This document shows, piece after piece, positions 1 to 10,799 of a DNA stretch of 64,000 nt (position 1 is its first letter; each line of letters begins with the position of its first letter). The DNA comes from Limnomonas spitsbergensis (lineage: Eukaryota; Chlorophyta; Chlorophyceae; Chlamydomonadales). Under the pieces are notes generated by a model, which saw nothing but the letters and a program-made list of their open reading frames with translations, was not told the DNA's origin and did no database searches. The stretch covers positions 1,933,001 to 1,997,000 of the forward strand of contig JAYJMM010000119.1 in assembly GCA_037349105.1 (NCBI GenBank). The letters are read 5' to 3'. A program made the translations under genes and the position numbers.

Positions 1-75
1 GTTTTGCATCCGCCACATGCCCACAAGGGCCTCCCGAGTCGAAAGCAAGGGCTTGACAGAAATTGAGCGCCAGGG

Positions 76-172
76 CAGAAGCATGCCATGCAACCTGGGC
101 AATGCCATGCAATCTGGGCAGAAACATGCAACCTGGGCAGAAGCCAGAAGCATGCCATGCAACCTGGGGAAT
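76..172. repeat. Short degenerate tandem repeat
   Basis: Four or five imperfect copies of a unit around CATGCAACCTGGGCAG lie in tandem, with alternating spacers. No gene is visible around it. If the cyclophilin paralogue at 639-959 is intact, this stretch falls in its second intron, because the matching intron of the full gene at 11115-12187 is about 1.07 kb long. Confidence 0.6.
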
Positions 173-638
173 GTACGGTGCCAAGATTTGCATGTGGGCA
201 AGCAGGATCCAAAGAGCTACCCTCATTTTGTAATAGCGGTAACCACATGAGTATCCCCGGTCATGAGCAGGGGCGCGTGACAGCAATTGTGCGTTAGGTT
301 TGATAAATGCCATGCCGCCAGGGTTAATCAGAGGTGCCTTGATGCGCATGTGTTACGGTAGTTGGACATCAGGCTCCCTAGCAGGCCTTCCTCATGTCCT
401 CATGCAACATGAATTTTGAAGCTAGGGCATGACGGCAGAGGAATGCTGTCGAGGTGGTATCAGAAAGGTCTAGATGTGCAGTAGGCCGTGGGACATAAAA
501 TCCTAAGATGGTCTTACCGCAAGGAAGACCACCGGCGAGTGCGTGAGAGGGGGCATGCAAGCCAGACTGCTGTTGTCACCGGGTGGCCGAGGTTTTAGAT
601 TTTAATATTCGTCGTGCGATCTGCGTACATGCACTCAC

Positions 639-959
639 GCCGTTTTGGGCACCACGTCCGCCTTCAGCTCCATCACGATGCGACCGAGAGCCTGCCCTTG
701 CACAGCCACGTCCATATACACCTTGGGGTTCGCCTGCAGCAAGATGCACAGCCACTAGACAGATCAGAAACCGATGCCTCTTGTGCCAAGATCGAGGTCC
801 GGCCCGAAGTCGAAAGGGGTCGAAATACCCCAGACCGGCGCCCCCCCTGTGTCACCAGGGACGGACCTTGCTAGGGGGACCCAGCGGTGGAAGGAACACC
901 GCTTTCTGCTTGGCAGCGGCTATGACGGAGTCTACAGATACGCTGGCACCTTGGCCCAT
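639..959 (-). CDS. Cyclophilin paralogue, first two exons only (window edge)
   Basis: Exon 1 is 959-867 and exon 2 is 733-639, both with GT-AG borders. They have the same lengths (93 and 95 nt) and phases as exons 1 and 2 of the complete cyclophilin at 10800-16049. Exon 1 starts MGQGASVS, so it keeps a glycine at position 2 and a serine at position 6, a possible N-myristoylation signal. Exon 2 encodes the first strands of the cyclophilin fold and differs from the other copy by one residue (Val for Met after YMD). Similarity continues into the upstream region, to about 1055. The third exon would lie left of base 1, so it cannot be told whether this is a working gene or a truncated duplicate. 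It is in inverted orientation to the complete copy. Confidence 0.8.
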
Positions 960-1689
960 ATTGAATAGCTCGAGTTGTGAGCGTGTGGCAGCGAGGACAG
1001 AGATTACATCAGCACAAAACCCTCACCACATGGGAGTTACGTTATCACAGTGATTTCAAACTGCTTCTGCATTGACCTCAAATCAGTGAAAGCGGCAGGT
1101 GAATCTGGTCTGCAAATATAATTTGCCATTAAAGTGGATGTACGTGCTTCCATCGGTAAGAAGGACGATTCCAAGCAGGTGGACACACCAACCAGGCCAC
1201 AATCAATAGACAATCAACATGCTGTACCGGTAATGAAAAGAATCCAGACAAGTGTGCAGCAAAGCGGTGACTTGTTCAGGCACGGCGCACTGCAAACATA
1301 ACTCACAATAGCTTCAACTTCAACACACCGGTACATATCAATCTACTAGTACTTGGCAAAACCCTGTCATGGCATGTCATCAGTTTCAGGTATGAAAGTC
1401 GAAGGATACCGGCACTTTGACATGCCTCATGGAACAATGGAGCCTCCTGCTACATTTACGAAGTGCTTAGCTAGGCTTGCCATACCTCTCACTGACGTGA
1501 TGTCCTTGGAGCACATTTAGTTTTGGCTGATACAAATATGGAGCTTAATCAGAGCCCCATTTCACCTGTAAAACTGTTCAAATTATACAAGCCATCCTGC
1601 CAGACATCTACACCCATCCAATGCATGGCACCTCCCCACGGGCAGCAGCATATCTTGGTCTTGGAGGTTAATTTGAGCAGACGACACGG
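960..1689. other. Intergenic, no gene seen
   Basis: The first ~95 bases (to about 1055) resemble the region upstream of the complete cyclophilin gene (10690-10799) in inverted orientation and are probably the duplicated promoter and leader. No reading frame with coding character is seen in the rest, which should hold the 3' end of the fibrillin gene on the minus strand. Confidence 0.5.
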
Positions 1690-4315
1690 CTACTTGGGAA
1701 GTGCTGGCCAAGCCTTGCCTTTAATTTTAGACGCCACGAAAATTGAGCCCTGGAAGTGCAGGCATGAACGTGGACAGACAGTTGATTTTATCAGCACGGC
1801 TATTAGACAACAGAGAAAGTTTGGGTGGTACACACACGTTTGCTCTCTTGGTTTCCATTTCAATGTTTGGGACGTCATATCAGTATATCACAGCTTACAA
1901 AAGCAATGTGTGGAGCGCAGATGTCAGAATGTTCAGCCCGTAGGGTGCAAAGAAGGTGCATGCCATGGGACCTCACCCCACACCGGACACGCAAAGACTA
2001 CAGAAGACAAGGAGGGGATACCCAATAAGCCTGTATGGTAAATATCTGCACCTCATCAAGCAGACCAGCCTGCAATTTGCATGTTTGTCACAGGAGCAAG
2101 ATGCCGTCTGAGCTACCTACTCAGCTACCTAATACTAATTCTGGATGGCGCAAGCTGAACTCGAGCGTTAATCTCAACCCCGAGCCCTGAAGCCGACCTG
2201 TATTGCTCACCTTATCGCCTCGGCCCACCCGCATCTCCTCATCCAGGAATGTTGTCTCAATCCAGCCCTAAAGCAGCAAGCAGCGGAGAGGCAAAGGGTC
2301 AGTCAGGGCATTGGACCGAGCAGGTGAGGGAACCAACAAGGCAAAGAAATAGGCACAGCTGCCACCAGGGCAGGGTACCCGCAGCATGCTGACGGCCTCG
2401 CAACAACTGAAAAGCTGGTAGCTAGAATCCTCTTCTTATCCATACAGAGTGTCTGGCCACTACATCACACATCAACACATCATCCTTTGAAAATCAGCTT
2501 GCATTTTGCATGACAAATCTGGATCGCTGATGACTCGGTTCCTCTTTTCCTGTAGATACAATGCCTGACCACTACTGCATTGCACATGAGCACAGAATCT
2601 ACTTTCAATCAACATGCTGCCTGAGGCAATGCTTCGGCCATGCAGAGGATACTCAGCTCCAAAGCCACATGGATATGCACGTGGTAGCAAAATCCGGCCA
2701 AACCTATGCCGTATCATGCTGCGTCGTGCAATATTATGCTACGTTGGAAGTACAATCCGGATAAATCTGAGCCATATCGTGCTGAATTGTACCGTATCGT
2801 GCTACTAAGAATATGCCCACCTTTGCCTTGACCCAGGACAGGGGCACCGTGAGAGAGATGGCTTTGCCTATCCGCAGTGAGAATTCAATGAACTCAACGC
2901 CGACTCGAAGGTATGGGTCCCCCTCCTGGTCAGCATGTGAACAGGCAGCCAACAGTCAGCAGGTCCACATGGAGTGGGCAGCAGCAGCCCAGGGCGCTAT
3001 TCAAATGTATTGGAGGCCAGTGATGTGAGATCTAGATCCGTGATGACAAGTCAGCAGTACAGACATGAAGAGCAGCTCGGCACCAAGAAAAAATTGTAGC
3101 AATCATCCACTCATCTGGAGGGGGAAAATACTGGAACAAGCATCAGGGAACAACGGGTGGCAAGAATGTGCCTCACTTGCATTATGAGACAAGAGCAGGG
3201 CTTACCCGGGCCGGCTCCAAGCGGTCAGCTCGGCCAACAATGTTAAGGTACCCATTGAAGCGCCCGGCCACTGTAAACTCCGCCAGGTTCTCAATCCTGC
3301 ATGCATGTGCATGCGTATTCAAAATCTTGAAAACTGAGCTCCGAAATGCTAGAAGAGGGAAACATGACCTCTACCATTTCTCTACCAGCATAGGGGCAGT
3401 AAATGCATGCACAAACCCAAAGTATCGGGTAAGTGGAAGCATACCCTTCCCCATACTCCCATACGCCCTAGATGCAGCCGTCATTAAACCTACCGTTGGG
3501 GGGCCGGGTGTGACCACACTGCTCATTCACGATCGCACCTTTGATTGGGCAGGTCGATCAGCTGCAGGTTGTTCTTTGTGCGGATTAAGTCCCTAGTGAG
3601 GGGCTGGAATGCCGCCAGGAAGGGACCCTCAGTAGTGCCCGATTTGTCGACTGCCGCTTTCTCTTCACTCAGAGGAGCTAGGGGCGGGTCGGGGCATCGG
3701 GCATGGCGCATGAGGGAGCAGTGACAAGAAAGTAGCAAGAAAGTAGAAGGAAGTAGGTGAGCACCGGACAGGCTAATGTTCTCGGTAGGCATAGCTGAGA
3801 ATGGGGTGCAGACGTATTCCGTATGTTAGTGGCAGTTTCCATGCTCATGATTGATGGGGAATTTGGGAGTTGGCGGCAAGTTCCGGCCAGCTTCCAGTCA
3901 TGCACTCACCTTGGTACAGCAGCGCCCACATGCCTGAGATCAGGTCACTGCTGGCCGGGCTGGCAGTAGGGTTCACTGCCTCGAGGGACAGGATCCGCTC
4001 TAGGATCTGGGAGCGCTGGGTGGGTGTAGTGTTCTTGCCTCGGGCGGTGTTGCTGACCGCCAACTTGACTGCTACCTGCCAGTACATGGGCCCATTGGTT
4101 TACAGGGGTGGAAACAGAGATGCTGGCAAATGGTCTGTGGTGTCCTGCTGGCTGACCTTTGCAGCTTCAATTCCCATCACAGCATTCTCGGTAGGGACGC
4201 TTGCGCATGGTGGGCAAATCCTAGTTGAGAGCCGCTTGCTGGAACGAAGTCTGGGTGAGGCAGGAAGAAGCCCATGGTTTTTGGCACGGAGATTGCTAGC
4301 AAGCTTTTGGTACAT
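1690..4315 (-). CDS. PAP/fibrillin family plastid lipid-associated protein
   Basis: Seven exons, all with GT-AG borders: 4315-4157, 4075-3910, 3677-3539, 3296-3206, 2925-2821, 2267-2211 and 1749-1690. The phases join to a 258-residue protein. Exon 1 is a Ser/Arg-rich leader of about 53 residues with no acidic residues near the start, as in a chloroplast transit peptide. Exon 2 has the family opening (VSNTARGKN, then LEAVNPT and SDLISGMWALLYQ). Exon 3 has TEGPFLAAFQPL and LQLIDLPNQR; exon 4 has EFTVAGRFNG; exon 6 has the conserved C-terminal block GWIETTFLDEEMRVGRGDK; exon 7 ends GSIFVASK. Fibrillins are structural proteins of plastoglobules and thylakoid edges that bind lipids and isoprenoids. 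The length is normal for the family. The subfamily cannot be assigned by eye. The gene is divergent from the BFR1-like gene, with 133 bp between the start codons. Confidence 0.87.
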
Positions 4316-4448
4316 TATGATTATCGGTATGTCTCAAGATCTGGCTGTCCTGAAGTGGGATCTCCAGCCTCCCTACTTTTTCATACTAGAGGAGCCCACC
4401 AGCGGTTAACCAAAGTCTAAGATTCCCTGAAAGCGTCAAATCGTTGTA
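4316..4448. promoter_or_regulatory. Shared divergent promoter of fibrillin and BFR1-like genes
   Basis: Only 133 bp separate the start codon of the fibrillin gene (minus) from that of the BFR1-like gene (plus). Both leaders and the core promoters of both genes must fit here or overlap the other gene. No TATA box is evident. The assignment rests on gene geometry alone. Confidence 0.6.
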
Positions 4449-7400
4449 ATGGCTGAACCTGAAATGGAAGCCTCGGCCACTGCCCCTGTTGAGGTTGCTG
4501 CCCCTGCAGAGTATGGTCCTAACCACGACGCATATGGCGAGCTCCCATCTTACGACGAGGCCTTGTTGGTTCGAGTTAAAGGTCGCGTTAAGAAGCCTAT
4601 GAAGCCTGATGATACCGAGCGTAATATTACAATTGAAAAGATGAGCGCCGAGGTCAAGAAGTTGGGAGACCGCATAGCCGAGATCAAGGCATTGGAGATG
4701 GCCAGGAGGACGAGAGGCACCAATCCTGAGGTTGATGAGCACCGAAAAAAGAAGCAGCTACTGAACGGGGAGTGGCAGGCTGTGCTGGTAAGTTGTCTTG
4801 AATTTTGAGTTTTCAGCAACTGCCCCTGAGTTCGTCCTTGTATGATTGTGCAGAAACAAAAGATGCTCATTCGAGAGGAGTTCCAGCGTGCACAGACAGA
4901 GAAGGAAGTCCTGCGCAATGACTTGCGTGAGATCAGGGGGAAGATCCCCCGCGGAACTAAGCTGGATACGCTCGAGAGTGACGTACAGGCTCTTGAATTT
5001 AGGATGGAACATGATTCCATCTCTGCTGCGGAGGAGAAGAAGGTCCAGCAACAGCTGGCGAACCTCATCTCGGCCCGCCCTCTAGCGACCAAAGTGACCA
5101 GCCTGGAGGAGAAGCTCAGGGATGTCGAAGTGCGCCGCGGCTCTGCCAAGGCTCGGCTGGACCAATGCGATGCCGTTCTTTCCGGCATTAAGGAGAAAGA
5201 GCAAGTCGAGGTCGCAGCTCTGGATGAAATTCACAGGGGGAGGGAGGACGCGAACGTTGACTTCCCTGCCATGCAAGTAGAGAAACAAGAGGCCTGGGAA
5301 GTCATTCAAGCGCTTAAGGCCAAGATGGGCGAGGTTCGCGACGACTACAATAAGCAATACCTTGAGTGGTCCGTCTTGAACAAGAACTACAACGCATGGT
5401 CAAGACACGACAAGAAGGCGCAGTAAGTCTTGCAGCCGTGGCCTAACTTCCATCTTTAGTTTTACCCTGCGACGAACACCTCTGATTTGAAATTTTGACT
5501 TATTTCAATTATATTTTCTTGTCCTGGTGCAGGTATGAAGATCGGCAGAAACAGAGGGAGCAGCGAGATGCAGACCGGGATGGAGATGAGCAGGCCGCAA
5601 CTGGCTCAGCCCCTTCAGAGCCCTATGAATCTGAAGTAAGTGCTTGTTTCTCGCGCCATGCAAGTGAGGGCCTGTCGCACCATGCGAGCAGTTATAATGG
5701 CTACATACGACCAATGCATGCATATTAGTGCTTACTTCATATCCCAAGGCACAAGTGCTGTCTTACTGAGCGACTTTCCTCCTTCGCAGATCTTCACCAT
5801 TGATCAGCTTCTGACGTACCTCAAGAAGTTCCTGGCTGCTGATGAGGTTGTGGTGAAAGCCCAGGAGGTTAAGCAAGTTGTGGTACCCCAAGGTAGGCTG
5901 AAAGTTTTAATAAGCTATGCATGCGGATGGAGGGGCATAATATGAATGATCCCTTTTGGGAATGTCATCTTCGTTTAAGTGCGCACCAGGTCAATTTTGG
6001 CAGGACGCTGGTTGTCGCCCTTCGGGCTTATGGGGACCAAACCTTGACTGGCCGACAGCGGTTGGTCCATGCAGGAGAGCTTGCTGCATCATGACCCTGA
6101 AAGCCATGATGTAGCTCATCTGCAACTGAAAGCACCATAAATTATACAGAGACTGTCTGGGCACCGTAGCAGGGCAGCTTTTCTACCCTGAAAAGCAACA
6201 TGCTTTGCATACCGTACAGAAGCTCGCGCCCGCCTGGCACAAGTCCCATGATTATGTTGCTTACTGGGCCTGCAGCCATCTCCCTCTTTGCCATGCATCA
6301 ACCCTGTCATGCCCCAACCCTGTCCCCGCATCCCCTCCCTGTCCAGGCCTCAAGGCTTTCGTGAAAAAGGAGGAGGACTTCAGCTTTTTCACAAGTATCA
6401 AGAAGGGGGCAAAGGGCGGGAAGGGAGGCAAAGGAGGCGTGTTGCAGGACAAGCCCACTGCGGCGCCCTCGGAATCCAAGCGCAAGATCAACCACTCGCT
6501 GGAGATCCTCAAGACCTTCATGTCGTTCGGCATCGATGTGCCGCACAATACCTCTGAGCTTGCTGGTACATTCCAAAAGGTGTGTCATGAACACAGCTGT
6601 TGGGAAAAGTGTGAAAAAGGTCCTTGTAAAATAAATCATGCTGCTGGTAGAATACATTGGTGAAGTTGGGTTTTTGCTCCCATTCTTTTAGCACGGAGCG
6701 ACTGCTTTTGTGGCCCCCTTGCACATAAGTGATGAGTTTCTGGTACTCTTATGTTAACCACATGGCCAGATATTTGTCAGGACTCAGGAAGGCATGTCCT
6801 GAATTTGCTGCTTCTCTTTAGTACTGTTGTATGCCTGCATGCCTACCAGGGGATGTAAACAAAACACGTTGCAGTTTGAGCACTTCCCTTCTCATATCCA
6901 GTCAGCCCTCCTCCTGCCCTCCTAATCTGTCCCTTCTGCTGCCTGTCTTATCTGTCCCTTCATCCCAAACTATCTTATCTGTCTATTCTTCTGCTCAAGT
7001 AATCTGCTGCCCTGTTACCTCCACTTACTTGTCCCCAGGTTGAGGCCAAGAGGCTGGATTTCCTGGAGAAGCGAAAACAGGCCAAGGAAGCCCCGACACC
7101 CTCCAGCAGGAGCAAGGCCCAGGAGCTGCCCGCCAACGGCGTCCACGTGGCTGAGGAGGAGGAGGTAGAGGGGACAAGGGTTGAGGAGGAGGAGCCGGTA
7201 ACGGAAGAGCCAGTTCAGGAGGCGCCGGAGGTGACTGCTGTGGAGGTGCCCGAGGCAGTTCAGGAGCCTGTACAGGACACTTTTCAGGAGCCTGTTCAAG
7301 AGCTTGTTACAGAATCTCCCAAGGCAGAGGAGCCTTCCAAGGTTGAAAAGGTGACGATGGCAGCTGACACCAGCAACGGCTGCCTGGATGTCACCCTCTG

Positions 7401-7452
7401 CGTGGACCAGGCCTCTCAAGCCGTGTCCTTGGGCATCAAGGTCGCTGCATAG
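4449..7452 (+). CDS. BFR1-like coiled-coil protein (nuclear segregation / mRNP-associated family)
   Basis: Six exons: 4449-4787, 4854-5422, 5533-5635, 5790-5892, 6347-6579 and 7039-7452. They join in phase to 586 residues. Exons 1-3 form a long charged coiled coil (about residues 45-335, rich in Lys, Glu and Arg heptads). Next comes a short conserved-looking segment (IFTIDQLLTYLKKF), then GLKAFVKKEEDFSFF, a Gly-Lys-rich stretch, KINHSLEILKTFMSFGIDVP, and an acidic C-terminal tail with repeated EEPVQE-like motifs. The order coiled coil, LxxL segment and KKxEDF block fits the Bfr1/nuclear segregation family. In yeast, Bfr1 associates with polysomal mRNPs and the ER and affects chromosome segregation; that role is transferred here only by family. 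Plant proton-pump-interactor proteins are also long coiled coils and are the main alternative. Intron 4 holds a copy of a dispersed element (about 6000-6130). Confidence 0.8.
6000..6130. repeat. Dispersed intronic element, copy A
   Basis: About 130-150 bp similar to segments at 12950-13100 and 62030-62190. Shared blocks include GAGCTTGCTGCA, a CCTTGAC(T/C)GGCC block and an AGCTNNNNTGNARCTGAARC tail. It lies inside intron 4 of the BFR1-like gene. No terminal inverted repeats or target duplication could be made out by eye. Confidence 0.6.
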
Positions 7453-7879
7453 CTGGTGGGGCCTGGATACTTCTGCCGCGACAAGGCTGCCGGTCCCTGG
7501 CAATGAGAGGGAGTGTGGGACCTGGTCGCAGCAATGATCGAGATAGCTAGCAAGGTGTGAGGTCTTAGTATGGTGGCTTAGAGCTGCTGGTTGGTGTTTT
7601 GTAGTTTAGGCAGCGCAAACTAAAATAACAGCGAAACATTGCATGCTGGTGATGCATGCCCCTGATTTTTGAAGTCTGGCTCAATCTGTTTGGTGGAGCA
7701 AGACTTATGTTATTTGGAAGGACTTCGAGTCTGCTGGCAATCACGTTGACATTCTTTGGCGAGGAACCGCCTGATGGAGAGGGATGCGCCCGTGCTGGTC
7801 CCGCAGGCTGCCTTCACACGCATCGCAGTTGTCACAGCAGTAGTGCAACAGCTGTTCTTGCACATTCATCTTATGCCCC
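7453..7879. other. 3' flank of the BFR1-like gene, no further gene
   Basis: No coding frame is seen. This stretch contains no TGTAA, the green-algal poly(A) signal, so the 3' UTR probably extends at least to the MITE that starts at 7880. Confidence 0.5.
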
Positions 7880-8006
7880 TTTTGAGCAGGGCCCAGTGGT
7901 GTAACTTCATTAACACTTCATTCAGTGCCCTTCTGTAAACATGTTTGGCTACTCGTGTTTGCTGAGGACCAGTTCGTGAAGTTGCACCTTAGGGCCCTGC
8001 TCAAAA
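7880..8006. mobile_element. MITE with ~26 bp terminal inverted repeats
   Basis: The left end reads TTTTGAGCAGGGCCC followed by AGTGGTGTAACTTCA. The right end, reverse-complemented, reads TTTTGAGCAGGGCCC followed by TAAGGTGCAACTTCA. The ends are thus inverted repeats with only a few mismatches around a ~75 bp core without an ORF. A CAGGGCCC start suits hAT-like non-autonomous elements, but a clear 8 bp target duplication is not visible, so the superfamily is open. A matching single end is found at 57384-57407. The left end carries TGTAA at 7900-7904, the first such signal after the BFR1-like stop codon. Confidence 0.75.
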
Positions 8007-9240
8007 TACCTTGACCGCGTGGGCGTCCTATTGTCTGGATGAAAAAAAATCGGGGAAGGAAGAGGGCCTCCTGAAATAGGGCGAGAACCTAAGGAGGGCC
8101 AGTGTGGTGCCCATACTTCGTTCTCCATCTCCCTGTGCTCCTGAGCCTGTCCCTGAGCAGCCCACTTGCAATCGCAGAGCGAATAATGAGTGGATTTTTT
8201 AATGAAGTTCTTACAGTCCTGCAGAGCATAACATTTGTTGCATGGGACATGTGCCCGTAAATCGGTACAGACACTTAATACTTAAGGACAGTTAGCAAAA
8301 ACCAGTGACCATCCTAGGCAAGAAACTTGCACAAAACTACAAGATAGTGGCGTGGGAATGAACCCCATAGTGCATAAGATAAGCCCCAGCCATATAACAT
8401 GACGTGGGTGCAAAAGGGTTCGAATGAGCACCGCCTAGAAATTGGGGGTAGGACGGAAGATTGAACAAGGTTTTGAGATGATTATCTCTTTTAAAGATAA
8501 AGGAACCCATTTTCTTCCAGAATACAGATGCAGAATCCTCTGCATTTTGCGTACGGTTTCAGCCGCCAGTTCCAGGGCCGCATCCTCGTCCGCTAGAAAT
8601 TATGGAAGGTAAGGTTACCGTAAAACCTCCAAGGGTCCGCACAGGCAGACAAAAAGCAATTTATTGTTTTCGTCGCGCAGCCAAAAGAATTAGAAAAACG
8701 TTTGTGCATTCAATTTTAAGCTGCGCAGCATGTAATTTAGACATTCAGCCAACGCGACCCCATCTGATACCGGGCTACAGCAAAATAATATTAGGCCTGC
8801 TCAAATTGTACCAGAAAATCTCCTTCACAACACGCTTAATTTACCACCTAAACCACTTAGAGAAGATGAACAACTTGAACCCCGAGCGTTCAGAGTCAGA
8901 GACCTGTGAAGCTGGTGGAACAAGAAGGCAATCCTCAGCGTCGAGTTGCTCCATGACGCGGCCAATCAGCATTTCTGGTCCGACCTCTCTCAGTTGCGGT
9001 TCCATGGCAAGCCTGATGATCAGTAACTCTTGTATCTCACTGTGGCCCAGCGGGCAGCACCAGTGATTATCCGCAGGCGTATGCTGACCTAGGCGGGTGC
9101 CAGGAGTGATCGGGGTGACAGAGCTGCACCTGTATGTGAGCGATGGACTGGTCATGGATGACAGATGGGGGACAAGGCGTGGAAAGTGCATGAGCTCCTG
9201 TTGCATCTACATGAGTTGTGGCTGGAACGTTCACAGGAAC
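8007..9240. other. Intergenic, no supportable gene
   Basis: Open frames exist on both strands between about 8600 and 9206 (plus 8602-9066, minus 9206-8841). They resemble no family I recognise and have no convincing neighbouring exons. I leave them unassigned. Confidence 0.4.
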
Positions 9241-9400
9241 GCCTGCCGGAGTTCCAGCGGATACTGGAGAACCTGCTACAGCTGCTGGAGCACTTGACAC
9301 CACTGCTACAGCTGCTGAGGCAACTGCTACATCTGCTGAAGGGCCTGGTACAGCTGCTGGAGCACCTGCTGCAGCTGCTGCGATCTGTGGTCCATGCTGC
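9240..9400. repeat. CTG-rich imperfect repeat tract
   Basis: Imperfect triplet and hexamer repeats built on CAGCTGCTGGAGCACCTG-like units. They give low-complexity leucine-rich or alanine/threonine-rich translations depending on frame. No gene structure supports translation. Confidence 0.6.
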
Positions 9401-9539
9401 GGCCCGATGCAGGCCTACAAATTATATTATCACGCCTTGGCACTGCTGTCGCTTGAATCCAGCATGACGGAATAGACAGCCAAGGGGCAAATCAGCATAC
9501 CGCTGCTGTATTCTAGATCTGATTATGGATGTCAGGGGC

Positions 9540-10075
9540 GACTTCTGTAGCTGAAATTCTTACCTAGTATCTCAGTGGCAACTGCTGCATTAAAGATCTT
9601 ATGGCAGATCTGAGATCTCTGAGGAAGCTGCATTGTTCTTGAGCTTATAAATCTCAAAGGCTGCTGTATTCCAAATCCAATTGCGGATCGCAGTTGAGAC
9701 TGTTGTATTCCTGATCTGAGTACGGCCATCATCAGGGGCAAAGATAGGTGGGTCAGAAGACCGCTGCTGCAGCCTAACTTAAATCGCGGGTCATGGTAGA
9801 GATGGTTTCATGATAGGCCTTTGCAGATTTGAGTGGAGCGCTGGGTTCTAGATCTAAGCGCGGATCTGAGTGGAGCGCTGCATTCTAGATCTTATCATGG
9901 ATCTGAGTGGAGCAGTGCGTTCTAGATCTAAGTGTGGATCTGAGTTGAGCACTGCGTTCTAAATCTTAGGGCGGATCTGAGTGGGGCGCTGCATTCTAGA
10001 TGTAGGCAGGAATGCGAGTGAAGCGTTGCGTTCAAGATCCAAGCGCGGATCTGAGTGGAGCGCTGCAGAGCACGG
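9540..10075. repeat. Degenerate 37 bp tandem repeat
   Basis: From 9826 to 10072 about seven units of 37 bp follow each other, each starting GATCTGAGTGGAGCGCTG and carrying a TTCTAGATCT core. More diverged units with GATCT spacing reach back to about 9540. The stretch is noncoding. Its core resembles the GATCTAGGGTACTGCAT units at 59900-60560, so the two arrays may be related. Confidence 0.7.
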
Positions 10076-10799
10076 AGACGAGCGGAGACCCCCTATATTA
10101 TGCATCTTAGGGTATAATCCATGTTAGCTGTTGCATTCTGGATTAAAGCATGCATTCCAATTGAGGCGAAGCAGGACTGACAGGATAGCGAAATACCGGC
10201 GAAATACCCTTGAATGATAACTTTATATTTTGAAGAGATCCAAGTAGGGGTATGTATGATTTTGGAACAGTCAGGGGACACCATAAAGCAGGGCAGCACT
10301 GCATACTTCAATATTTGGCACAGCCTTTTCCTCGGTTTAAAGCACTTCAATGCCGTATTTGTCAAGACAATGTCCGGAGTTTTCTTTCTGTCCAGCACCC
10401 TGGTGGTCCTGTTCCCTGATTTCCTGTTCCCGGATTTCACAAATTTCCTGTACCCTGGTGGTCCTTTTCCGGAATTCCTGATTTCTTTCTGTCCTGTTCA
10501 CCGATGAGTGGGTGTTGGTGCCGGTGTTGGTGGTCATGTTCAGTGTTCACACTTCACCTTTGGTCCTGCCCCCCGATTCCCGGCCCGCCCCCCGCGGTTC
10601 GCGACGCCAATTCCATAGATTACACATGCATGCAAAATAAACATCCCTGAAATTTACCTGCCATTGCTCGTCGAGGGTGAATAGAAAACAGCTGGCATCA
10701 CGTTGAGATAAAGTAACTCCCGTCCCTGAGGTCAGGGTTTTCGTATGCTGATGTCATATTGGTCCTCGCTGTGGCAGGTTCACAACAGGACAATTCAAC
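10076..10799. other. Upstream region of cyclophilin gene
   Basis: No gene is seen. A segment of ~50 bp containing CCTGGTGGTCCTGTTCC is present twice (about 10400 and 10453). Bases 10690-10799 are similar, in inverted orientation, to the region upstream of the partial cyclophilin copy (about 960-1055) and probably include the promoter. Confidence 0.5.

Noticed and set aside
583..1053. 156-codon plus-strand ORF
   Set aside because: It is antisense to cyclophilin exons 1-2, which match the complete paralogue in length, phase and sequence.
3870..4409. 179-codon plus-strand ORF
   Set aside because: It is antisense to exons 1-2 of the fibrillin gene, whose seven exons give a consistent family match; the plus-strand frame matches nothing.
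8602..9206. Opposed ORFs of 121-154 codons
   Set aside because: No family resemblance, no supporting splice partners, and composition like the surrounding noncoding DNA.
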